Shown here: piece by piece, positions 1 to 8,321 of the stretch
Position numbering within the stretch: position 1 is the stretch's first letter
Layout: the number at the start of each line of letters is the position of its first letter
Source: Nonlabens arenilitoris
GTDB lineage: Bacteria > Bacteroidota > Bacteroidia > Flavobacteriales > Flavobacteriaceae
Length of the DNA stretch: 64,000 bases
Assembly: GCF_002954765.1 (NCBI RefSeq)
Contig: NZ_MTPW01000001.1
Location: 3,175,501-3,239,500 of the forward strand
Direction: 5' to 3'
Notes under the pieces: generated by a model
What the model was told of the DNA's origin: nothing
Database searches by the model: none
The model's input: the letters and a program-made list of their open reading frames with translations, nothing else
Program-made: the position numbers and the translations under genes

Positions 1-2299
1 TAATACGTGCACGCTTAGCCGCAAGAATCTTTTCTTTGATTCCGCCTACAGGTAGTACTTTACCACGTAGGGTAATTTCTCCAGTCATGGCGATGCTTTT
101 CTTCACTTTACGTTGTGTAAACAAAGAAACTAGCGAAGTTAACATGGTGATACCAGCACTAGGACCATCCTTAGGTGTTGCTCCTTCAGGCACGTGAATG
201 TGGACGTTATATTTTTCAAACACTTCTGTAGGTATCCCTAGCTCATCTGCATTTGCCTTAATGTACTCCATAGCTATGGTAGCACTTTCCTTCATTACTT
301 TACCTAGGTTACCCGTTATGGTAAGACTTCCTTTTCCTTTAGAAAGAATAGATTCTATAAAAAGAATATCACCACCTACACGAGTCCATGCTAGTCCGGT
401 TACTACACCAGCCACATCGTTATTCTCATACTTATCACGTTCCATACGTGGTGCACCTAAAACCTCTACAACCGTTTCATTAGTCACCTTAAGATCATAA
501 GGCTCTTCCATGGCAATACTTTTTGCTGCATAACGCACCATTTTTGCCATTTGCTTATCTAGCGAACGCACACCACTCTCGCGAGTATAACCTTCTACTA
601 TTTTTTCTATCTGTGGCTTAGCTATTTTTAAATGCTCTTTGGTAAGACCATGTTCTTTCAATTGCTTAGGCAACAAATGCTGTTTCCCTATCTCTACTTT
701 TTCTTCAATAGTATAACCGGTCACATTGATAATCTCCATACGATCACGCAACGCTGGCTGAATTGTATTTAAAGAGTTACATGTCGCGACAAACATCACT
801 TTACTTAAGTCAAAGCCCATTTCTAGAAAGTTATCATAGAACGCATTATTCTGCTCTGGATCCAGTACTTCTAGCATTGCACTTGATGGGTCACCGTTAT
901 GAGAAGAACTAAGCTTATCAATCTCATCCAGTACAAAAACCGGATTAGACGTTTTTGCCTTTTTAATACTTTGTATTATACGACCTGGCATCGCACCTAT
1001 ATAGGTTTTACGATGTCCACGGATCTCTGCCTCGTCACGCAATCCACCTAGGGATATACGCACATATTCACGTCCTAGTGCCTCGGCCATAGATTTTCCT
1101 AGAGAGGTCTTCCCTACTCCAGGTGGTCCATAAAGACATAAGATAGGTGACTTCATATCATTACGCAGTTTTAAAACCGCTAGATATTCTATAATACGTT
1201 TCTTTACTTCATCTAGACCGTAGTGATCACGATCTAAGATCTTTTTAGCACGTTTAAGGTCAAAGTTATCTTTTGAAAACACATTCCACGGTAGATCTAG
1301 GAATAAATCTAGATAGTTGCGTTGTATAGAATACTCTGCCACTTGCGGATTCATGCGTTGCATTTTTGCAAGCTCTTTCTCAAAGTGTTCTTTTACCTTA
1401 TCATCCCATTTCTTAGACTTGGCACGTGTGCGCATTTCATCCAGCTCTTGATGTGCAGACACGCCACCACCTAGTTCATCCTGTATGGTTTTCATTTGCT
1501 GGTGCAAGAAATACTCACGCTGCTGCTTATTAATGTCTGAGTGTACCTTAGACTGAATATCATTTTTAAGCTCCAGTTTTTGTTGCTCAATATTCATAAA
1601 ACGCAAGGTCTCTAGTGCACGATCTTTAAGGTCATTCATTTCTAGCAACTGTTGCTTTTCTGACACCTTAAGGTTCATGTTAGATGACACAAAGTTCACT
1701 AAGAAAGAGTTGGACTCTATATTCTTAATTGCAAAGCTTGCCTCACTAGGAATATTAGGACTTTGCTTTATAATCTCTAGAGACAGTTCTTTAATAGAAT
1801 CTATGATAGCATTAAACTCTGTATGATCTGGTAGTGGTCTTGCCTCTGGTATGTCTGTGGTTTTAGCGGTGATATAAGGCTGCTCTGTCAGGATTTCGCC
1901 CATCTGGAAACGCTTCTTACCTTGTATAATCACTGTCGTATTACCATCAGGCATTTTTAAAATACGTAAGATGCGAGCGACCACTCCTATTTTGTGCAAG
2001 TCGTCTGCACCAGGCTCTTCAATAGATTCATCTTTTTGAGCGACGATACCTATGACCTTATTGGCTGCGTTTGCCTCTTGCAACAATTTAATAGAGCGAT
2101 CTCTACCAGCAGTGATAGGAATAACGACACCTGGGAAAAGTACCATGTTGCGCAATGGTAATATGGGCAACTCTTCAGGAACAGACTCATTATTCATCTC
2201 TTCCTCATCTTCTGTACTTAATAATGGAATCAACTCTGCCTCGTGATCTAGATCACCTAGTGACAAGTTGTCTATTTTAATCTTCTTTGGATTGAACAT
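1..2299 (-). CDS. lon: Lon ATP-dependent protease, 3' end outside window
   Basis: Cytoplasmic AAA+ serine protease that unfolds and degrades damaged and regulatory proteins. The reverse-strand frame is open from an ATG at 2299 (N-terminus [11 protein letters not shown], preceded by AGAAG) to the window edge, giving about 766 residues. Visible motifs are the Walker [10 protein letters not shown] near residue 391, Walker [10 protein letters not shown] near 452, the catalytic serine in PKDGPSAG (Ser714) and the catalytic lysine in PVGGIKEK (Lys755). Compared with the usual Lon length of about 780-820 residues, only the last few dozen residues lie outside. It diverges from the sigma-factor operon across a 218-base gap. 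The identification is very secure. Confidence 0.97.
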   Translation of the reverse strand, partial: MFNPKKIKIDNLSLGDLDHEAELIPLLSTEDEEEMNNESVPEELPILPLRNMVLFPGVVIPITAGRDRSIKLLQEANAANKVIGIVAQKDESIEEPGADDLHKIGVVARILRILKMPDGNTTVIIQGKKRFQMGEILTEQPYITAKTTDIPEARPLPDHTEFNAIIDSIKELSLEIIKQSPNIPSEASFAIKNIESNSFLVNFVSSNMNLKVSEKQQLLEMNDLKDRALETLRFMNIEQQKLELKNDIQSKVHSDINKQQREYFLHQQMKTIQDELGGGVSAHQELDEMRTRAKSKKWDDKVKEHFEKELAKMQRMNPQVAEYSIQRNYLDLFLDLPWNVFSKDNFDLKRAKKILDRDHYGLDEVKKRIIEYLAVLKLRNDMKSPILCLYGPPGVGKTSLGKSMAEALGREYVRISLGGLRDEAEIRGHRKTYIGAMPGRIIQSIKKAKTSNPVFVLDEIDKLSSSHNGDPSSAMLEVLDPEQNNAFYDNFLEMGFDLSKVMFVATCNSLNTIQPALRDRMEIINVTGYTIEEKVEIGKQHLLPKQLKEHGLTKEHLKIAKPQIEKIVEGYTRESGVRSLDKQMAKMVRYAAKSIAMEEPYDLKVTNETVVEVLGAPRMERDKYENNDVAGVVTGLAWTRVGGDILFIESILSKGKGSLTITGNLGKVMKESATIAMEYIKANADELGIPTEVFEKYNVHIHVPEGATPKDGPSAGITMLTSLVSLFTQRKVKKSIAMTGEITLRGKVLPVGGIKEKILAAKRARI

Positions 2300-2385
2300 A
2301 TGCTTTCTTCTCGCCACTATGTCACAAAACACAGCAGCTTTTCAATTATTTTATTTTTATTTTATAGCAATAGATAGTTGTTGTT

Positions 2386-2401
2386 ACGCTTTCGCGAAAG
2401 C
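2386..2401. repeat. Genome palindrome copy 1 (ACGCTTTCGCGAAAGC)
   Basis: Copy of the palindrome seen nine times in this window, in the 218-base gap between divergent lon and the sigma-factor gene. I see nothing else definite in this gap. Confidence 0.85.
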
Positions 2402-2517
2402 AGAATAACCAGCACTAAAACACTTTAAATCAATATTTTAAACACCTTACAACACAAGGCTATGGTACTGGTCTACTTTAAACAAAGTATATTGCTATCA
2501 TTAGTTTTTCAAATTCA

Positions 2518-3132
2518 GTGCCAGTCCACTGTAACAAGTTGAAAAAAGCTGCATCTTTAAGACGTAACACTAACCAAGTGACATTAACAGAAACTGAAAT
2601 ATCCGTATACGACTTGTGCGAGCAAGGCGATCAAAGGGCACAAATGAAAGTGTATGACAGCTACTCACGTGGCATGTATCACGTGGCATTGCGCATCCTT
2701 AAAGACAGTGGCGAGGCAGAAGACGTCATGCAAGAAAGCATGATTGCGGCTTTTCATAAAATGAGCCAGTGGAATAGAGAGGCAACCTTTGGCAGCTGGT
2801 TAAAACGCATTGTGATTAATAACAGTCTATCGCGATTGCGCAAGACTAAAAAAATGGAAACCGTATCCTATGATGATGTAGCCTATCATCTAGAATCGCA
2901 AGCAGATGACCAACAAATCGATATGGAAAACGCTGGAATGACAGCAAAAAAAGTACTGCTGGTCATGAACGAATTAAAAGATAATTACAAGCAGATTTTA
3001 ACGCTGCATCTTATAGAAGGTATGGATAATGAAGAAATATGTGAGATCATGAAGATATCAAATGCGATGTGTCGCACGACGATCTCACGTGCCAAAGAAA
3101 GTTTAAGAACTAAAATTAAAGCTCATGAGTAA
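2518..3132 (+). CDS. ECF-type RNA polymerase sigma factor
   Basis: Sigma-70 family factor of the ECF class: region 2 spans about residues 42-110 (LRILKDSGEAEDVMQESM ... FGSWLKRIVINNSLSRLRK) and region 4 about 152-201 (LKDNYKQILTLHLIEGM, then a helix-turn-helix). It would direct core polymerase to its own regulon. The longest frame begins with GTG at 2518; a second GTG at 2578 (MTLTETEISVYDLCEQGDQ) fits the usual N-terminus of such proteins better, so the start is uncertain. It overlaps the next gene by 8 bases, a membrane protein with anti-sigma-like topology, which suggests translational coupling. The inducing signal cannot be read from the sequence. Confidence 0.93.
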   Translation: MPVHCNKLKKAASLRRNTNQVTLTETEISVYDLCEQGDQRAQMKVYDSYSRGMYHVALRILKDSGEAEDVMQESMIAAFHKMSQWNREATFGSWLKRIVINNSLSRLRKTKKMETVSYDDVAYHLESQADDQQIDMENAGMTAKKVLLVMNELKDNYKQILTLHLIEGMDNEEICEIMKISNAMCRTTISRAKESLRTKIKAHE

Positions 3133-3703
3133 ATCAATGGAAGACTGGTTTAAAGAGCAAGACTTTAATACCACAGAGTTACCTAGCGGTCACCGCAATA
3201 GATTTCTAGAACGTTTACAAGCGGCTCAAGAAGATGAAAAAGTGATCCCTATAGATCGAGATGGCCAGGCAGAAGGTCATGTCGATGCAAGAAAAAATAC
3301 ATGGTTTAAATGGTCTCTAGTCGCAGGACTGGCGCTATTAATGGGACTGGCTGGTTTCAATCTGGGATCTAGTAATGATACAGACCTGGCTAGTGTGTCA
3401 CCAGAAATGGCTAATGCACAAGACTTTTTCTCTAACACCATTGCCGAAGAGTTAAAACAACTAGAGTCTGAAAGCAGTCCAGAGACGGAACGATTAATTG
3501 CTGATACTAAAGTACAGTTACTAGAACTAGAAAATGATTATCAACAATTGAAACTAGACCTAGATAATAGCGGTAACAGTCGCAAGGTAATTGCAGCGAT
3601 GATACAGAATTTTCAAAACAGAATAGCATTGCTGGAAGCAGCACTAGAACATATAGAATCTCTTAAACAACTTAAACTGAATACAGATGCAACCATATTA
3701 TAA
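3125..3703 (+). CDS. Single-pass membrane protein, possible anti-sigma partner
   Basis: 192 residues with an acidic cytoplasmic N-terminus (about 1-58), one membrane segment (about 60-80, WSLVAGLALLMGLAGFNLG) and a periplasmic part rich in heptad-like Leu/Glu (about 100-185) that is probably a coiled coil. No catalytic motif is visible. The position directly after, and overlapping, an ECF sigma gene and the N-in topology fit an anti-sigma or sensor role, but no zinc-binding anti-sigma (ZAS) motif is present. Function is inferred from context only. Its 3' end overlaps the next gene by 17 bases. Confidence 0.7.
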   Translation: MSKSMEDWFKEQDFNTTELPSGHRNRFLERLQAAQEDEKVIPIDRDGQAEGHVDARKNTWFKWSLVAGLALLMGLAGFNLGSSNDTDLASVSPEMANAQDFFSNTIAEELKQLESESSPETERLIADTKVQLLELENDYQQLKLDLDNSGNSRKVIAAMIQNFQNRIALLEAALEHIESLKQLKLNTDATIL

Positions 3704-4775
3704 AATATTATTACTAGCTTTTTTATTGCCACTGGCAGTAGTTGCTGGTCCTGTAAAAGGTAAATACACTAAAAAGAAAAGTCTTAAAAAATCCTACACG
3801 GTAAATAAAGACGCCATGCTTTTATTAGATAATAAATATGGTAGCATGACCATTACCACATGGGATCAACCTACAGTATCGATTGAGGTTTATGTAGAGG
3901 TTACTGGTGATGATCAAGAAGATGTAGAAGAAAAACTGCGTGAGATTGACGTTAACTTTGAATCTAGCGCAAGCCGTGTGAGTGCAAAAACGATGGTAGA
4001 CGCTAGACGCAAGAACTGGAGCTGGAGCAGCTGGTTTGGCTCTAGTAATAACGTGAGTGTAGAAATTAATTATGTGGTTAAAATGCCTGTGACTAACGAC
4101 CTAGATGCTCGTAATGATTATGGTACACTATCCCTAGATAAACTACTAGGTCACGCACGATTAAATTGCGATTATGGTAGAATGGATATCGGTGAGTTAT
4201 GGCATGCAGATAATTACATTAAAATGGATTATACCAATAAGTCGACTTTAGACTATGTAAAATCTGCCAGTATTAACGCAGACTACAGCAGCTTTACAAT
4301 AGGCGAATCTGAAAAGATTGAGTTAAAAGCAGACTATACACATAGCGAGTTTAAGAAAGTCACAGATCTTAATATCAATACAGACTATGGTAGCATTACC
4401 ATAGGTGAAGCGGCAGACTTTGTAGGTCGTGGTGATTATGTAAGCTTTAAGATAGGTACCATTACCCATATGCTTGATTTAAACACAGATTATGGATCTA
4501 TAAGTGTCGCACGTTTACAGGCAGGATTTAAAGAAGTCACCATACGTAGTGATTTTACAGGAGTGAACCTTAGGTATGATGCCAGTGCCCGTTTTGACTT
4601 TACCATAGACACAGAGTTTGCAGGTATCTCTATAAGTGATGCGGCGACTGTAACCAGATCAGACAGTGATTATACTGATAAGTTAAAAGCCGGTTATAAC
4701 GGTTCAGAGAACAGTGGTAATACCATCAACATACGCACCTCTTATGGTGGTGTAAAGTTGAGAGCAATAGATTAA
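3687..4775 (+). CDS. Secreted DUF4097/adhesin-like beta-solenoid protein
   Basis: 362 residues with a signal peptide (about 1-20, KILLLAFLLPLAVVAG). The mature part carries many short beta repeats with alternating DYG/DYS turns (NDYGTLSLDKL, CDYGRMDIGEL, TDYGSITIGEA, TDYGSISVARL). That pattern is what DUF4097-type right-handed beta-helix proteins look like. It is the third gene of the sigma-factor operon (17-base overlap with the preceding gene), so it is probably made in response to the same envelope signal. A role as a periplasmic or surface scaffold is inference. Confidence 0.75.
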   Translation: MQPYYKILLLAFLLPLAVVAGPVKGKYTKKKSLKKSYTVNKDAMLLLDNKYGSMTITTWDQPTVSIEVYVEVTGDDQEDVEEKLREIDVNFESSASRVSAKTMVDARRKNWSWSSWFGSSNNVSVEINYVVKMPVTNDLDARNDYGTLSLDKLLGHARLNCDYGRMDIGELWHADNYIKMDYTNKSTLDYVKSASINADYSSFTIGESEKIELKADYTHSEFKKVTDLNINTDYGSITIGEAADFVGRGDYVSFKIGTITHMLDLNTDYGSISVARLQAGFKEVTIRSDFTGVNLRYDASARFDFTIDTEFAGISISDAATVTRSDSDYTDKLKAGYNGSENSGNTINIRTSYGGVKLRAID

Positions 4776-4936
4776 ACAATCAACTAGTACATCATTATAA
4801 ACGTTTAAGGCTTTAAAAACATTAATGATTGTGCACAACTCAATCACAGATAACGACAACTCAGTCACACTATATTTTATAAAAATCAATAATCGGTCAT
4901 ATTTGAACCATCCACTAATAAGCTAAAACAAAAATT

Positions 4937-5662
4937 ATGAAAAAGATACTTCTATTATGCATTGTAATATGCAGCACACAAATGGCCACAGCACAATGGT
5001 TTGGCAATAAATCTGTAAAAGGTAACGGTGATTTAACTACAAAGACTTTTAACACCAGCGACTATGATGGTGTTGCAGTTGCAGGCTCTATGGATGTGGT
5101 ATTAGTACCAGGAACTGAAGGCAAGATAAAAGTAGAGGCAGAATCTAACATCATGGAACATCTTAAGGTTGAAGTAAGTGGTGGCAAACTAATTATAGGT
5201 ACTAAAAATAATACCAACATCAACCCTAGAAAACCTATAACCGTGACCGTACCTGTAAAGTCTATAGACTATGCTAGTGTGTCTGGTAGTGGTGAGATTA
5301 AAAGCGACATGACACTTAAAGCACGCAACATGCGCTTAAAAGTATCTGGATCTGGAGATATGAATTTAACCATCGAGGCCGAAAATCTAAAAGCATCTGT
5401 TACTGGTAGCGGCGATATGAACATCGCTGGTCGTGCCGAAAATCTAGATGCAAGCGTTACAGGTAGTGGTGATTTAAACACTTATAAATTAAAGGCTAAC
5501 CATGTAGAAGCGTCAGTAACCGGTAGTGGCGATCTAGCCGTTTATATTAACGGTGGTGATCTTAAAGCACGTGTAACCGGTAGCGGCGACATACGTTATA
5601 AGGGAACTACTAGAAATGTAGATAAAAAAGTAACTGGTAGCGGAGACATTGATAAAATGTAA
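4937..5662 (+). CDS. Head GIN domain (DUF2807) exported protein
   Basis: 241 residues with a signal peptide (MKKILLLCIVICSTQMATAQ). The mature protein has the head-GIN fold signature: a start like GDLTTKTFNTSDYDGVAVAGSMDVVLVPG, then seven consecutive rungs ending in V(S/T)GSG(D/E) between about residues 112 and 241. The repeats are also visible in DNA as recurring GG(T/A)AGCGGCGA-like blocks. Proteins of this family are exported and common in Bacteroidota; the molecular role is not established. It lies 161 bases after the previous gene and ends at a strong terminator. It is probably part of the same envelope-stress locus. Confidence 0.88.
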   Translation: MKKILLLCIVICSTQMATAQWFGNKSVKGNGDLTTKTFNTSDYDGVAVAGSMDVVLVPGTEGKIKVEAESNIMEHLKVEVSGGKLIIGTKNNTNINPRKPITVTVPVKSIDYASVSGSGEIKSDMTLKARNMRLKVSGSGDMNLTIEAENLKASVTGSGDMNIAGRAENLDASVTGSGDLNTYKLKANHVEASVTGSGDLAVYINGGDLKARVTGSGDIRYKGTTRNVDKKVTGSGDIDKM

Positions 5663-5686
5663 ACACCTACTCTATTTTAAAAGAAC

Positions 5687-5715
5687 AAGCCTTGATATGT
5701 ATCAGGGCTTTTTTT
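5687..5715 (+). terminator. Rho-independent terminator of the sigma-factor locus
   Basis: The stem AAGCCTTGAT / ATCAGGGCTT (one wobble pair) with loop ATGT is followed by seven or more T. It lies 24 bases after the head-GIN stop codon and separates this locus from the convergent recombinase gene. Confidence 0.85.
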
Positions 5716-5717
5716 AT

Positions 5718-5735
5718 ACGCTTCCGCGAAAGCGA
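5718..5735. repeat. Genome palindrome copy 2 (one-base variant)
   Basis: ACGCTTCCGCGAAAGCGA, one substitution from the consensus, directly after the terminator. It is the last copy before the cassette array; the next is at 22844. Confidence 0.8.
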
Positions 5736-5755
5736 ATACACGACCAACCCTACAG

Positions 5756-6586
5756 TTATAGAAAGTCTAATGGTGACGCCACGTTTTGCATGGTGCGAGT
5801 GGTTACATGTGTATAAATTAATGTGGTTTTAAGATTAGTGTGTCCTAGTAATTCTTTAATGATGCGCACGTCTGTACCAGAATCCATTAAATGCGTTGCA
5901 TAAGCATGTCTTAAACTATGTAGGGTAACGTACTTTTTAATATTGGCTTTCTTGCATGCGATATGAAAAACTTTACGCAAACTTTGAGGACTGTACTGTG
6001 GTTTATTTTGCCCTTCAAATAAATATTCTTTGGGTTTGTATTCTAGATAATAAGCTTTTAAGACTGGCTTAAGTGATGCTGGTAAAGGCAGTACTCTATC
6101 TTTGCCATTTTTGGAATTTTTGATATGGACTTGTTGTCTTTGTTTATCTATGTCTGTAATTTTAAGAGCGATTAACTCACCACTGCGCAAACCTAATCCA
6201 TAAATAAAGGCAAGCATTGCTTTATGCTTTTTATTCACACAACTGTTTAATATAGCCTTTACCTCTACTGTAGATAAAACAGTGGGCAATGGTTGCGGTG
6301 TTGAACGTGGATAAACTTTTGAGAAATCATATTCTCGATTGTGCATTTCTTTAAAATATAATTTAATAGCACCTATCAATTGTTTTTGAGTGCCTAAAGC
6401 AAGGTTTTTGTGAGGTACTACTTTACTAATTGCATCATTAACCTGGTAGTTATCAAGACCATCAAGTGGTCTGTCCATCCCTAAGAATTTTTGAAAAGCA
6501 ATAAGATGTCCTGCATAAGATTCTATGGTATTATGAGCATACCTTTTAATGGTCAATAATTTCTTAAAATCATAAAAGGTTTGCAT
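5756..6586 (-). CDS. Tyrosine recombinase, candidate integrase of the cassette array
   Basis: 276-residue XerC/D-like site-specific recombinase. The N-terminal SAM-like DNA-binding domain spans about residues 1-85 and the catalytic domain about 100-276. Catalytic residues are visible: Arg134 (GLGLRSGEL), Lys159 or Lys162, His223 and Arg226 (LHSLRHAYATHL), His249 (LLGHTNLKTT) and the nucleophile Tyr258 (LIYTHV). The C-terminus ASPLDFL resembles the IntI ending (VRSPLDxL), but the insertion that marks canonical integron integrases, just before the HxxR box, is missing. It is transcribed away from the 13.5-kb cassette array, as intI genes are. The start codon at 6586 lies 25 bases downstream of a TACTTTTG -7 box and inside the first of three direct repeats. 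Driving cassette exchange here is inferred from position. Confidence 0.93.
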   Translation of the reverse strand: MQTFYDFKKLLTIKRYAHNTIESYAGHLIAFQKFLGMDRPLDGLDNYQVNDAISKVVPHKNLALGTQKQLIGAIKLYFKEMHNREYDFSKVYPRSTPQPLPTVLSTVEVKAILNSCVNKKHKAMLAFIYGLGLRSGELIALKITDIDKQRQQVHIKNSKNGKDRVLPLPASLKPVLKAYYLEYKPKEYLFEGQNKPQYSPQSLRKVFHIACKKANIKKYVTLHSLRHAYATHLMDSGTDVRIIKELLGHTNLKTTLIYTHVTTRTMQNVASPLDFL

Positions 6587-6692
6587 TTACTGCCATTTTT
6601 GAGTTATGTACAAAAGTAGTAAAAGGTTTGCATTAGGTTCATATACAGTATTGTAATGTTATACTATTTTACTTAGGTTTGTATTTACTAAC
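6574..6692. promoter_or_regulatory. Putative attI region with direct repeats and divergent promoters
   Basis: Three direct repeats of (A)AGGTTTG(C/T)ATT(T)A lie at 6574-6589, 6621-6635 and 6675-6687, spaced about 50 bases apart; the first covers the recombinase start codon. The reverse strand has a -7 box TACTTTTG (6618-6611) for the recombinase. The forward strand has TTG (6651-6653), a 20-base spacer and TAGGTTTG (6674-6681), a good Bacteroidota promoter whose start point would fall at about 6688, just before the first cassette junction at 6693. This matches the attI plus Pc layout of integrons, where direct repeats bind the integrase. The assignment is from layout only. Confidence 0.6.
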
Positions 6693-6745
6693 GTTCTAGT
6701 GAATGCCACACGATTGCGGTTAGAAAAGGTGGCACTCACAAGAAC
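6693..6745. repeat. Mini-cassette or palindrome at the array entrance
   Basis: GTTCTAGTGAATGCCAC (6693-6709) is followed after 19 bases by GTGGCACTCACAAGAAC (6729-6745), an inverted repeat of 17 bases with two mismatches. It begins with GTT and ends with AAC, so it has the same ends as the gene cassettes but no room for a gene. A second inverted pair flanks it: GTTCATATACAGT (6637-6649) and ACTGTATATAAAC (6746-6758). It may be an empty cassette or a structured part of attI. Confidence 0.6.
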
Positions 6746-7169
6746 ACTGTATATAAACTATTTTATAGGTAGTTTTACAAATGTTTGTACAGGCTCAGCA
6801 TCTTTTTTTGCCAACGCTTCTTTATCTAACATTGGTGCAAAAGAGCTTTTAGATATAATTTGCTCGTACATAAATACTTTAGCCTCTAAAACACCTTGTT
6901 TCTCATCTCTGTTATCAAATAAAAAAGCTCTAATAATGTTCTCTACATTTTGTCTACCTTCTTGTCTTATCACTTCACTTTTATATGTCGTTCCACCAGA
7001 ATTCCAGTCATATTTTAATTTGTATAAGCTGTCTAGTAGTTCTTGTATTTTTTGCTCGTTCATTAATTCTGTGATTTTTGCCAACGCTCAAAAAAGATGC
7101 GAGGACGGTTATTGTTTCTATTTTTATTTTGTGATTAATTGTATAAAACAGTTCATATACTTTACCGTT
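6743..7169 (+). other. attC-like site A, atypically long, enclosing an ORF
   Basis: The left arm AACACTGTATATAAAC (6743-6758) matches the right arm GTTCATATACTTTACCGTT (7151-7169) through GTATAT/ATATAC and flanking bases. The arms are about 430 bases apart, whereas other sites span 115-230, and the reverse-strand ORF 6758-7084 lies between them. Either DNA has inserted into the site, or the true left arm is lost and the pairing is secondary. Confidence 0.45.
6758..7084 (-). CDS. Hypothetical cassette protein A (reverse strand)
   Basis: 108 residues, soluble, with many charged residues and no signal peptide or recognisable domain (MAKITELMNEQ ... FVKLPIK). I prefer it to the overlapping forward frame 6699-7181, because this frame has ordinary amino-acid usage while the forward frame is rich in Cys, Phe and Ser. 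The stop codon lies inside the left arm of site A. It points back towards the recombinase, against the putative array promoter, so it would need its own promoter. A short segment TTTTTGCCAACGCT occurs both within the gene (near 6806) and around its start codon (near 7074). Function unknown. Confidence 0.55.
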   Translation of the reverse strand: MAKITELMNEQKIQELLDSLYKLKYDWNSGGTTYKSEVIRQEGRQNVENIIRAFLFDNRDEKQGVLEAKVFMYEQIISKSSFAPMLDKEALAKKDAEPVQTFVKLPIK

Positions 7170-7518
7170 AGGCAACATTAAAGTAGTTACTAAAGTCATA
7201 AGACAGTGCTTTTTTACCCCCAAAAACATCACTTGTTTGATAATATGTTGTACCAATATAGCTTTTACTACAATAACCTAATTCAACACAAGTATTCAAT
7301 GCTTTTCGAAACTTTCTTCTAATATTGGAATATGTTAAAGATTTGTTAGGCATTCTTTTTTCGTGAAATTCGTCTAAATAAAGCATTGAAACCGTATCTA
7401 AGAAAAGATGTTTTCTAGCTATATCTAAACACACTAATACATCTTCAGCCAAAACGTTGCCTAACAACGTATAAAGTTCATTGCTTATTTCTTTTTGCTC
7501 ACTAATTTCTGTACTCAT
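7168..7518 (-). CDS. Hypothetical cassette protein B (reverse strand)
   Basis: 116 residues, soluble, with no family I recognise (MSTEISEQKEISNELYTLLGNVLAEDVLVCLDIARK...). The stop codon overlaps the GTT that opens the cassette (7167), and the start codon at 7518 lies inside the downstream attC-like site B. The whole cassette is therefore filled by a gene reading towards the array entrance. Transcription would have to start inside the attC hairpin. An internal ATG (MLYLDEF...) would give a shorter product starting outside the site. Confidence 0.6.
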   Translation of the reverse strand: MSTEISEQKEISNELYTLLGNVLAEDVLVCLDIARKHLFLDTVSMLYLDEFHEKRMPNKSLTYSNIRRKFRKALNTCVELGYCSKSYIGTTYYQTSDVFGGKKALSYDFSNYFNVA

Positions 7519-7585
7519 AATTTCTGTTTTTTCAATTAAGTTAGTTGCTGTTCAAGGTCGCAACGAAACCTTATACAACTACGTT
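7463..7585 (+). other. attC-like site B
   Basis: Left arm AACAACGTATAAAG pairs with right arm CTTATACAACTACGTT, with inner ATTGC/GCAACG boxes; span 123 bases. The cassette it closes starts GTTAGGCAAC (7167) and ends GTTGCCTAAC (7456-7465), an exact reverse complement. Confidence 0.75.
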
Positions 7586-7970
7586 CTAGTCCATTGCCTG
7601 CGGCCGTAGGTCTTCGCTTTTGTAATTTATAATTACTCTATTGGGATTAGAAACTATAGCACTGCAATAACGCTGCAAAAGACCAACCAGCTATAGTAAT
7701 TATAAATCACAAGTCTCCCAACCTACTCAATGGACTAGAATGGCAAAGCTGTAAAACCTCTTGAGCAAATGTATTCTTGTACTTACTCAATTCACGCCAG
7801 CCGCTAGGAAACAAACAAGAACGTTGTATAATGGCGATTGAGACGTTTTAAAGGCTTATAGCGAGGCTGTGATTGTTCCAAAATTCTGTAACTTCACATC
7901 CATTAACCAACAACCAAAAGGTCTACGCGTACCGGCTAAAACGCCTCACTCGCCTTATACCTTTGCCATT
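7583..7970 (+). repeat. R element copy 1: non-coding structured cassette
   Basis: First of five copies of a 388-base (or 414-base) non-coding unit. The body (7583-7741) is a long imperfect hairpin: CTAGTCCATTG pairs with CAATGGACTAG, GTAGGT with ACCTAC, and TTTTGTAATTTATAATTACT with a near-complementary block at 7695-7713. Its attC-like half (7739-7970, 232 bases in every copy) opens AATGGCAAAG and closes CTTTGCCATT, so the usual AAC/GTT core is AAT/ATT. The end contains TACCTTTG, a perfect -7 box, 3 bases before the next cassette. No ORF of note is present. The next gene here is on the reverse strand, unlike after the other four copies. Confidence 0.8.
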
Positions 7971-7980
7971 AGTAGCAATA

Positions 7981-8244
7981 CTACCATTGTTCTTTGTCAA
8001 CCACTTTAGAGTATCTATTTATGTTATCGTATAAAGCCCACCAAGTTCCTACAAATGTTATTGATAATTCAAGTGCCTCTTTGGTAAATTCGTGTTTATA
8101 CCAAGTGCATTTTCTTTTTTTTCTGTACCACTTGTATTTATTTAAGTAATAGTCAGTCCAAATGGGTTTTTTCTTAACATCCGTACTGCTACTAACAACG
8201 TGTATATCACATTGCTTTTCGGTATTTTTATTATCTTCTATCAT
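7981..8244 (-). CDS. Hypothetical cassette protein C (reverse strand)
   Basis: 87 residues, basic and rich in aromatic residues in the middle (TDYYLNKYKWYRKKRKCTWYKHEF), with a hydrophobic stretch LELSITFVGTWWALYDNI near residues 59-76. No family recognised and no signal peptide. The start codon lies inside attC-like site C and the stop about 12 bases from the cassette opening, so it fills the cassette in reverse, like protein B. Small basic proteins on the reverse strand of cassettes could be toxin-antitoxin parts, but nothing here proves it. Confidence 0.5.
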   Translation of the reverse strand: MIEDNKNTEKQCDIHVVSSSTDVKKKPIWTDYYLNKYKWYRKKRKCTWYKHEFTKEALELSITFVGTWWALYDNINRYSKVVDKEQW

Positions 8245-8308
8245 AATTTCTAAAGTTGTTTATTATTAATTAAATTCTGTGAGAGCAACGTAGCATACAC
8301 AAAACGTT
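8194..8308 (+). other. attC-like site C
   Basis: AACAACGTGTATATCACATTGC pairs in part with GCAACGTAGCATACACAAAACGTT (GTGTAT/ATACAC, ATTGC/GCAAC); span 115 bases. The cassette it closes opens ATTAGTAGC (7968) and ends GCTACTAAC (8188-8196). The first base differs from the prediction because it belongs to the preceding R element. Confidence 0.75.
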
Positions 8309-8321
8309 GCCATTAATTTGA

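Noticed and set aside
5269..5481. Reverse ORF opposite the head-GIN gene
   Set aside because: It is a shadow of the VTGSGD repeats, read as regular SPLPVT repeats.
5756..6586. Calling the recombinase a canonical IntI integron integrase
   Set aside because: The ending ASPLDFL is IntI-like, but the IntI-specific insertion before the HxxR motif is absent and the length is 276, so XerD-like is the safer label.
6699..7181. Forward ORF of 160 codons
   Set aside because: Its composition (many Cys, Ser, Phe, Tyr) is that of a shadow frame, and it crosses the left and right arms of site A; the reverse ORF 6758-7084 is more protein-like.
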